Source: an uncultured Clostridia bacterium
GTDB taxonomy: Bacteria; Bacillota; Clostridia; Christensenellales; UBA1242
NCBI GenBank assembly: GCA_947384015.1
Contig: CANDFN010000022.1
Location: 1-13,293 of the forward strand
Direction of reading: 5' to 3'
DNA: 13,293 bases
The translations under genes were made by a program, and so were the position numbers. The notes under the pieces were generated by a model, which did not search any database, was not told the origin of the DNA, and was given only the letters and a program-made list of their open reading frames with translations. This document shows, piece after piece, positions 7,532 through 13,293 of the stretch; position 1 is the first letter of the stretch, and each line of letters begins with the position of its first letter.

Positions 7532-10500
7532 ATGAGTGAAAACAATTTGACATTAGACCCTAAATCAGGAGAGATCAATAAGAAGCAGACTTTTGGCAAC
7601 GTCCAAAAACAAAAAAAGGGTAATGCCAGAAAGAAAGTTGCCACAGCAGTGGTGGCAACAGCTATGGTTTTAACGGCAATAGCAGTGCCAACCGTAATAA
7701 AACTAAACCAGAATAAAGGCTATACTGTAACCATCCAATATAACATGCATGGGCAGATAATGGGTGAAAACACCAGTATAAGCTTAAAGAAAGGTTCAGT
7801 AGTAGGAGATATTCAAGTTCCAGCAAAGCCTGGTTATGTTTTTGTTGAATATTGCTCTGATGTAGAATGTACTCAAAACTTAGCAGCAACAACAGTAATT
7901 ACAGAAGACTTAACTGTATACTTGCACTATGTTGCCATAACATACAATGTAAATTTAAGTGAAGAAAGCCAAATTTATAGTAAATATATATCTGCATCGG
8001 TTAACAATGGTGAAGAGCAAAGTATAAGCAACATCAAATTAAACTATGGAGATGAGTTAAAAGTAAGATATGGCGTGTCAAAACAATATAATTTAATAAC
8101 AAATATTGATAGTCAGCCAGGATTGGAAAAAGTTGGCGAAACAGAAATAGAAACGGACGATAATTACACATGGAATATAGTAAAATACAAAGTTGTAGGT
8201 TTTGGATTGTCGGATGAGAAAGAGTCAAATATTGAACTAAATTTCATCTTAGCTAATAAAACTTTTAACTTAACTTTTGTTAGCGATGGAGAAACTCATT
8301 TAAGCACAAATGTAGTGTATGGTTCTATGGCTGATGTGTATGGGCTAACTAATCCTACTAAAGACAGCACAGATTCACACAATTATACTTTTGTTGGTTG
8401 GTCTATGGATGAAAATGCAGACCCAGACGATGAGTTTGCCTTGGTAGATTTATCTTCAACTTTTATTGAAGCAGACACAACTTACTATGCTATTTATAGA
8501 GAGAGCTTAAGAGAATACAACTTAAACATAGATGTTGAAGATGGAATCTCTCCAGATTGTGTAGTATTATTAATGAATAAAGGTGGAACATGGACAGATG
8601 TTGGACATCCTTCTTCTTTTGCATATGGTAATGAAATTGTAATAAAATATGCCCCACAAATTGGTTATGAAATAACAAAAAGCGATATTGTAAGCGGATT
8701 AGAACTTACAAATAAGACTGTAAATATAAACGGCGAAACTTATTCTATTTATAAGGTTGTAGGAAATGTTTCTATTGCCTATAGTCAAGAGTTGGAAAAT
8801 TACAAAATAACAATTCCAGCAGGCGTAACAGTTAAGCGCGGGGATGAAACTATTACAGAAAACAGCAACCTACATTATAACGACGAATTAACAATCACTT
8901 ATGCAGAAGATTTAGGTTATGAGTTAGATGTCTTTACTGTGTTGGGTGCAAATCAAGAAAATGGCATATACAAAGTAATTGGAAACGTTGGCATAACCTA
9001 TACACAAAAATTAAAAGAATATACAATTACAGCTACAGGTAATGGCGGAACTTTAACCTTAACTGATGAAAACGGCAACACTTACACTACTGGGGATAAG
9101 GTAAAACACTTTACCCGCTTAACAGTGGAATATACTCCAAGCACCGGTCATCATCAAACAGAATTAAAGGTTAATGGTAAAGATATAAATAATGGTGCGG
9201 TTGTAGAAATAACAGATGAAACGAACATTACTTATACTGAAGAAATTAATACATATACTGTAACTTTCTATGATGAAAATAGGACAACCGTCTTATTCTC
9301 AACAACAATAGATTATGATGGAACTGTAACTTACACAGGTGTTCCAACAAAAGCGTCCAACTTAACATATACATATAAATTTAATGCTTGGCAAAATGCA
9401 GAAGGAGGAACGGCTGTATTTACAAACATCAAAGCAGATACAGCCTACTACGCAACTTACACCGCAAGTTACATAGAGTATGCGGTAGGTGAAATTCCAG
9501 TAGGGGTGGACGTTTACTATATAAGTGGCACAAGCACACAATATAGTGGCGAGACAAAACTAACAGAAACATCCAATGTGCATTATGGGGATTTGGTGCG
9601 TTTTGTTTATAACTCAACAGAAGGGCATCACTACTTAAGTTTTAATGTAACAAACTTAAAAATAACAAACGAAGAAGTAAATAGAAAAAGTGCAACTCTA
9701 ACGGGAACGATAGGCGGAGAGATAACAATAAACTGTGTAGAAGAAATAGATACAGTAACTGTAACCTTTGTTAACTACGACGGCACTTCACTTGGAAGTA
9801 AATCTGTAGATTGGGGAACTAGTGCAAGTTTAAGCACGCCAACACGCCCATCAACTGATATGTATAATTATACTTTTGCAGGTTGGGTAACTGAAGACGG
9901 AGAACCTGCAAACTTAAATCAAGTAACACAAGATTTAACAGTTCAAGCAACTTATACAGAGAATTATCAAGAATACACCTTAAGTTTAACTGGTAACATG
10001 ACAGCAACCTATTTGTCTGGAACAAGTAATTACACAGAAAATGCAGTTCTTACAAATGGTGCAACATTGCATTTTAATGACGAAATAAAAATTACATATC
10101 ATGCAGACGAAGGACATCACATAACAGGGCTAACCTTAAATGGTTTAACCCAAAGCGGAGCAGTTGAAACTACATCAACAAATGCTAGTGGACAAATGAC
10201 TGCTGGGTATGTAATTACAACAATGGCAAAAAATGCAACAGTAACCTTTGCACAAGAATTGGATAAGTTTGTAATAGAAGAACTGCCAAGCCAAGTAACA
10301 ATTACTTATGTATCTGGTTTTAGTTCTTATGATGTTAACACTCAATTACATGCGGGTGATGAAATTTTATTTGGTGATATAGTTCGCTTAAACTATATAG
10401 CAACTGAGCATTATCATATGACTGACTTTAATGCGTTTGGTAATACAATAGAAAATGGTGCAACAGTTAAAATAACAAATAATTTAACTGTAGGATATAC

Positions 10501-12607
10501 CGAAAGTATAGACACTTATACAATAAGTTTGGTGGTTGGACAAGCTGATTATGGTAGCATAAGCGGAACAAACATAGCAGATGTTCCATATGGTTCAACC
10601 ATATCTGTAATAGGAAATAAAGTAACAGTAAATGGTCAAACCATTACAGCAACAGCAAAAACGGCAACAGCTCAATACACATATTCATTTGCTGGTTGGA
10701 GTGTAAGCGATGGTGAAACAATAACAGGCGCAAAATCAATAACAGCAAACTTTACAAGAACGGTAAATAACTATACTGTAACACTGGCAAGCTCTAACAC
10801 TGGCTATGGAACGGTAAACACAACAAGCATAAGTGTGCCATATGGATCAACCGTATCTGTAAGCGGAAATGCAATTACGGTAAATGGTCAAACTATTACA
10901 GCAACAGCAAAAACGGCAACAACGCAATATGCATATTCGTTTACTGGTTGGAGTGTAAGCAGTGGCACTACAATAACAAGTTCAACTACAATCACAGCAA
11001 ACTTTACACGTAACACAAACTTCTACACAATATCAATTGGAAGAAACAATACTGGTTATGGAACAGTAAGTAGTGCAAGTGTAAGTGTGCCATATGGTGT
11101 AAGTATAACCACAAGTGGAAGCACGGTAACCTTTAGTGGAAGTTATTTAGTAAACGATGCATCAAAAACGTTCTCAACAAGCGTAACAGCCACCGCGACA
11201 ACAACAACTGCGCAATACAGTTATGCGTTCAGTAGTTGGACAAGTGCTACTGGCACAGTAACAGGTGCAAAAACAATAACTGCAAACTTTACTCGTAGCA
11301 CAAGAAGTTATACAGTATCGTTCTCTACTAATAATTCTAGTTATGGTAGAGTAAATTACAGTTCGTTAAGTGTTCCATATGGCTCAAGCATTTCAGTAAG
11401 TGGTAATACAATCACAATAAACGGAACTACTATTACTGCAACTGCAGCAAGCACAACCTCTAATTACAGTTATTCATTTAGTAGTTGGAGCAACACAAGC
11501 GGAACAATAACAAGTGCAAGAACAATAACTGCAAACTTTACAAGAAATGATATATCAATGTATACTGTTACTATGCCAACAAGCTCTGCTTTAAAAGTAA
11601 CTGATTCTAGTAATAATGTGCTAACAAATGGTTCTAAAATACAAGCTGGTAAAACTATAGTTGTTCAATATACATCTACAAGTGGCTATGCAATGGACAC
11701 ATTCAGTGTAAGTGGAATAAGAATGAGTTCTTCAAGTGGAACAAGTTCCGGAAGCACAAGCGGTAGTATCATTGGAACAGTAACAGGAAATGTAGTTATA
11801 ACTTATACAGAAGTTTCTGTAGGTTCTTCGGGGGAAGAAGCTACTGAAGGTTTGTCTTATGAGTCTGTTGATGGCGGTTATGCTGTTTCTGGTTATACGG
11901 GGACGTCTTCTATTGTAAACATACCTGCAACATATCAAAGTCAACCAGTTGTTAAAGTTTACTCTGGTGCGTTTAGGAACAATTCTACAATTACAACAGT
12001 AAATATTGGTAAAAATGTTACCGCATTTAGTCCTTTTGCATTTATGAGTTGTAAAAATTTAACATCAATTTCACTGCCTAGCGGACTTAAGAGTATTGGT
12101 ACGCAAGCCTTTTATGGGTGTTCATCTTTAACTTCTATGACTTTACCTAACACAATTGAAATAATTGATATGAGCGCATTTAGTGGATGTTTAGGATTGA
12201 CCTCGGTTACTATTAATAGTGGAGTTTTAGAGACTAATGCATTCAAAGGGTGCACAAACTTAACAAACATTACATTCGGTAATGGCGTTACTAGTATTGG
12301 TGATTATGCTTTTGCAGAATGTGTAAGCTTGAAAACTCTAGTTATTTCAAGCAGTGTAACATCTCTAGGTCTAGCATCATTTAGTGGATGTACTGGCTTA
12401 ACAAGAGTTTATATCCCAGCTAGTGTAACAACAATTAAAAACAGTAATGGATTCCCATTATTTAGATTATGCTCTAATGACTTAACTTTATATTGTGGAG
12501 CAACAAGTCAACCTAGCGGGTGGGATTCACGTTGGAACTATAATGAAAGTGTTAGACTTACTGTAAATTGGGGTTGGACAGAATCTCAATTTAATGCTAT
12601 AATCTAA
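7532..12607 (+). CDS. Giant InlB-repeat / BspA-LRR surface protein
   Basis: A 1691-residue protein. Residues 1-35 are polar and end in Ala-Arg-Lys-Lys; 36-56 are hydrophobic (VATAVVATAMVLTAIAVPTVI). This is either an uncleaved N-in/C-out anchor or a long signal peptide with a possible Ala-Ile-Ala cleavage site near 51. Modules resembling Listeria-Bacteroides (Flg_new/InlB B) repeats lie at about 64-135, 245-323, 575-643 and 742-808. Between them, and at 1344-1430, are modules of a second pattern (…LHFGDEIKITY…GHH…NG…ITYTE). Residues 996-1343 are four tandem repeats ending ITANFTR, like divergent InlB B-repeats. Residues ~1441-1660 are a BspA-type LRR domain with about seven ~23-residue units (AFxGCxxLTSVxLPxxVxxIG), then a tail with WDSRWNY. 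No LPXTG or other C-terminal anchor is visible. Composition is Thr/Ser/Asn-rich and Lys-poor, as expected outside the cell. Related proteins are linked to adhesion to host or other bacteria; that role is inferred here. The start is fixed by AAAGGAG at 7516-7522. Expression is probably phase-variable. Confidence 0.9.
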   Translation: MSENNLTLDPKSGEINKKQTFGNVQKQKKGNARKKVATAVVATAMVLTAIAVPTVIKLNQNKGYTVTIQYNMHGQIMGENTSISLKKGSVVGDIQVPAKPGYVFVEYCSDVECTQNLAATTVITEDLTVYLHYVAITYNVNLSEESQIYSKYISASVNNGEEQSISNIKLNYGDELKVRYGVSKQYNLITNIDSQPGLEKVGETEIETDDNYTWNIVKYKVVGFGLSDEKESNIELNFILANKTFNLTFVSDGETHLSTNVVYGSMADVYGLTNPTKDSTDSHNYTFVGWSMDENADPDDEFALVDLSSTFIEADTTYYAIYRESLREYNLNIDVEDGISPDCVVLLMNKGGTWTDVGHPSSFAYGNEIVIKYAPQIGYEITKSDIVSGLELTNKTVNINGETYSIYKVVGNVSIAYSQELENYKITIPAGVTVKRGDETITENSNLHYNDELTITYAEDLGYELDVFTVLGANQENGIYKVIGNVGITYTQKLKEYTITATGNGGTLTLTDENGNTYTTGDKVKHFTRLTVEYTPSTGHHQTELKVNGKDINNGAVVEITDETNITYTEEINTYTVTFYDENRTTVLFSTTIDYDGTVTYTGVPTKASNLTYTYKFNAWQNAEGGTAVFTNIKADTAYYATYTASYIEYAVGEIPVGVDVYYISGTSTQYSGETKLTETSNVHYGDLVRFVYNSTEGHHYLSFNVTNLKITNEEVNRKSATLTGTIGGEITINCVEEIDTVTVTFVNYDGTSLGSKSVDWGTSASLSTPTRPSTDMYNYTFAGWVTEDGEPANLNQVTQDLTVQATYTENYQEYTLSLTGNMTATYLSGTSNYTENAVLTNGATLHFNDEIKITYHADEGHHITGLTLNGLTQSGAVETTSTNASGQMTAGYVITTMAKNATVTFAQELDKFVIEELPSQVTITYVSGFSSYDVNTQLHAGDEILFGDIVRLNYIATEHYHMTDFNAFGNTIENGATVKITNNLTVGYTESIDTYTISLVVGQADYGSISGTNIADVPYGSTISVIGNKVTVNGQTITATAKTATAQYTYSFAGWSVSDGETITGAKSITANFTRTVNNYTVTLASSNTGYGTVNTTSISVPYGSTVSVSGNAITVNGQTITATAKTATTQYAYSFTGWSVSSGTTITSSTTITANFTRNTNFYTISIGRNNTGYGTVSSASVSVPYGVSITTSGSTVTFSGSYLVNDASKTFSTSVTATATTTTAQYSYAFSSWTSATGTVTGAKTITANFTRSTRSYTVSFSTNNSSYGRVNYSSLSVPYGSSISVSGNTITINGTTITATAASTTSNYSYSFSSWSNTSGTITSARTITANFTRNDISMYTVTMPTSSALKVTDSSNNVLTNGSKIQAGKTIVVQYTSTSGYAMDTFSVSGIRMSSSSGTSSGSTSGSIIGTVTGNVVITYTEVSVGSSGEEATEGLSYESVDGGYAVSGYTGTSSIVNIPATYQSQPVVKVYSGAFRNNSTITTVNIGKNVTAFSPFAFMSCKNLTSISLPSGLKSIGTQAFYGCSSLTSMTLPNTIEIIDMSAFSGCLGLTSVTINSGVLETNAFKGCTNLTNITFGNGVTSIGDYAFAECVSLKTLVISSSVTSLGLASFSGCTGLTRVYIPASVTTIKNSNGFPLFRLCSNDLTLYCGATSQPSGWDSRWNYNESVRLTVNWGWTESQFNAII
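7583..7936 (+). repeat. Paralogue cassette copy 1 (signal plus first module)
   Basis: This stretch codes from K18 to A135 of the first surface protein and is closely similar in DNA and protein to 12942-13292 in the second. Long runs are identical, for example the bases coding AVPTVIKLN. The first 17 codons of each gene are unrelated, and upstream DNA beyond the promoter core is also unrelated, so conservation is confined to the promoter and export/first-module segments. Such blocks could serve as sites for homologous recombination between paralogues. Confidence 0.85.
10517..11560 (+). repeat. Four tandem repeats within the surface protein gene
   Basis: Repeat units encode residues 996-1080, 1081-1164, 1165-1259 and 1260-1343 (85, 84, 95 and 84 residues). 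Each starts Tyr-Thr-(Val/Ile)-Ser/Thr, has a VPYGS(T/S)(I/V)SVSGN core and a YSFxxW segment, and ends TITANFTR or similar. Units 1 and 2 are very alike at the DNA level: the segment coding VNGQTITATAKTAT differs by few bases, which suggests a recent duplication. Unit 3 carries an extra ~10 residues around VNDASKTFSTSV. Confidence 0.9.
11852..12487 (+). repeat. BspA-type leucine-rich repeat block
   Basis: These bases encode about seven units of ~22-23 residues in the surface protein. The pattern is AFxGCxxLTSxxLPxxVxxIGxxA, for example AFYGCSSLTSMTLPNTI and AFKGCTNLTNITFGNGV. The Cys in the GC position is conserved in most units, as in LRR_5/BspA proteins of oral and gut bacteria and Trichomonas. 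The codon choice looks more T-ending than in the preceding A-ending repeats, which is a visual impression and not a count. Confidence 0.88.
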
Positions 12608-12652
12608 AACAAAACTTTAATATTCTTAACAATTCATAAATTGTTTTATTAT

Positions 12653-12689
12653 AACAAAAACTACAGAAGTTTATTCTGTAGTTTTTGTT
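12653..12689 (+). terminator. Strong terminator after the surface protein gene
   Basis: A perfect 16-bp stem, from AACAAAAACTACAGAA (12653-12668) to its reverse complement (12674-12689), with a 5-nt loop and followed by a T-rich run. A smaller 7-bp hairpin (AACAATT-CATA-AATTGTT, 12628-12645) lies just before it and may assist. Confidence 0.9.
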
Positions 12690-12805
12690 TTTTGTTACTT
12701 AAAAGAGATACTGTTTAATAGATATAGCTTTATATAAACCTTAAAGATGTTGCAACTATATAAAAAAACAAATCCAACAAAAATGAAATAGAAGCATTAA
12801 AACGC

Positions 12806-12835
12806 TTGACAAAATGGACGGGGGGGGGGTATAAT
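12806..12835 (+). promoter_or_regulatory. Second poly-G spacer promoter, probably phase-variable
   Basis: Perfect TTGACA (12806-12811) and TATAAT (12830-12835), with an 18-bp spacer ending in ten G bases (12820-12829). The flanks match the first promoter: GCTTGACAAA and TGGAC before the G run, and TATAATATATTTATATAT after it. The one-base spacer difference from the first copy equals the one-base difference in G count. The 18-bp spacing predicts expression that is possible but weaker than at 17 bp. Start near 12842, then a ~49-nt leader with AAGGAG just before ATG 12891. Confidence 0.85.
12820..12829 (+). repeat. Homopolymer G10 tract in promoter spacer
   Basis: Ten consecutive G bases directly abutting TATAAT, at the same place as the G9 tract of the upstream paralogue. 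The difference of one G between the copies is what slippage would produce. Confidence 0.95.
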
Positions 12836-12890
12836 ATATTTATATATATAAACTAAACACTTGTGTTACTTAATATATTAAGGAGAAAGT

Positions 12891-13293
12891 ATGAACGAAA
12901 CGAATAATGGGTTAGGAATTGGCGACAACGAGAACAAGTCAAAGCAAACTTTCGGTGCAGTTCAACCAAAGAAAAGGGGTAGTGCCAGGAAGAAGGTGGC
13001 CACAGCAGTAGTGGCAACAGCTATGGTTGTTGCAGCAATAGCAGTGCCAACCGTAATAAAACTAAATCAAAACAAAGGCTACACAGTAACCATACAATAT
13101 GGTATACATGGGCAGTTAGGAAGTAATACCAGTATAAACCTAAAGAAAGGTTCGGTAGTAGGAGATATAGAAGTTCCAGCAAAGCCTGGTTATGTTTTTG
13201 TAAGATATTGTTCAGATGCGGAATGCACAAAAAACTTGCCAGCTGAGACAGAGATAACCGAGGACTTAACCGTATACTTACACTATGTAGCCA
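12891..13293 (+). CDS. Second surface protein of the same family, 3'-truncated by window
   Basis: An open frame from ATG 12891 (AAGGAG at about 12880-12885) to the window end: 134 codons with no stop, so only the N-terminus is visible. It begins MNETNNGLGIGDNENK, which differs from the upstream paralogue. From K18 on it is closely aligned to it: KQTFGxVQ, then SARKKVATAVVATAMV as the signal/anchor helix, VPTVIKLNQNKGYTVTIQY, and the first Listeria-Bacteroides-type module with LKKGSVVGDIEVPAKPGYVFV and TEDLTVYLHYVA. By eye about 20 of ~118 aligned positions differ, including one single-residue gap. The remainder is presumably a large repeat ectodomain, but that part is not in the window. It has its own poly-G promoter. 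Confidence 0.92.
   Translation, partial: MNETNNGLGIGDNENKSKQTFGAVQPKKRGSARKKVATAVVATAMVVAAIAVPTVIKLNQNKGYTVTIQYGIHGQLGSNTSINLKKGSVVGDIEVPAKPGYVFVRYCSDAECTKNLPAETEITEDLTVYLHYVA
12942..13292 (+). repeat. Paralogue cassette copy 2
   Basis: Counterpart of the copy at 7583-7936. Both copies begin at codon 18 with Lys-Gln-Thr-Phe-Gly. The direct orientation and ~5.4-kb separation would allow deletion or exchange between the two genes. The end of the similarity is not seen because the window stops. Confidence 0.85.

Noticed and set aside
10517..11560. CRISPR-like or tandem satellite array
   Set aside because: The repeats are ~250-285 bp, in frame and code for conserved protein modules, so they are protein domain repeats.
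7662..11944. Antisense open frames within the surface protein gene and elsewhere
   Set aside because: They are short, overlap well-supported genes, show unnatural composition (runs of Leu, Cys, His) and are by-products of low-complexity coding DNA.
12480..12607. LPXTG or other C-terminal cell-wall sorting signal
   Set aside because: The C-terminus ends in a Trp-rich tail after the LRR domain with no LPXTG, hydrophobic helix or basic tail.
12820..12829. Poly-G as an Illumina two-colour dark-cycle artefact
   Set aside because: Such artefacts occur at read ends. Here the run is internal, flanked by conserved promoter boxes, and has a counterpart 5.4 kb away at the same position. Exact length still needs read-level checking.

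Overview
The window is a low-GC bacterial contig. It most likely comes from an uncultured Bacillota (Firmicutes)-type, host-associated bacterium, assembled from Illumina reads. Several features point this way: strongly A+T-rich codon use, AGGAGG-type ribosome binding sites, near-consensus sigma-A-type promoters (TTGACA/TATAAT), tgt next to yajC, a heterodimeric ABC exporter, and large surface proteins built from InlB-type repeats and BspA-type leucine-rich repeats. Tryptophan is encoded by TGG, and the genes end in TAA or TAG, so the standard bacterial code fits. I cannot name a genus. The first 45 bases are not genomic: they are the end of an Illumina index adapter.

Layout from left to right. 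(1) Bases 46-2656 look like one operon: a 5'-truncated gene ending in a YunG-like domain, a two-helix membrane protein of unknown function, and tgt (tRNA-guanine transglycosylase, queuosine pathway). (2) yajC, the SecDF-YajC accessory subunit, has its own promoter and terminator. (3) Two overlapping genes encode a heterodimeric ABC exporter. Its two nucleotide-binding domains carry complementary defects, so one ATP site should be catalytic and the other degenerate. (4) A 1691-residue surface protein gene follows. It has an N-terminal signal/anchor, four Listeria-Bacteroides-type modules, a second module family, four tandem ~84-95-residue repeats and a C-terminal BspA-like LRR domain. (5) A second gene starts downstream and is cut by the window end. 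Its N-terminal region is nearly the same as that of the first surface protein.

The most striking signal is in the promoters of the two surface-protein genes. Each has a TTGACA -35 box and a TATAAT -10 box, and between them a homopolymeric G tract (9 G at the first gene, 10 G at the second) that abuts the -10 box. The tract sets the spacer at 17 bp in one promoter and 18 bp in the other. Neither the yajC nor the ABC-exporter promoter has such a tract. This is the expected design of a slipped-strand phase-variable promoter, as known for example for porA in Neisseria meningitidis. I infer a phase-variable paralogous surface-protein family that shares a promoter plus export-signal cassette and carries variable ectodomains. 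No in-frame coding-region switch, recombinase or CRISPR array is seen.
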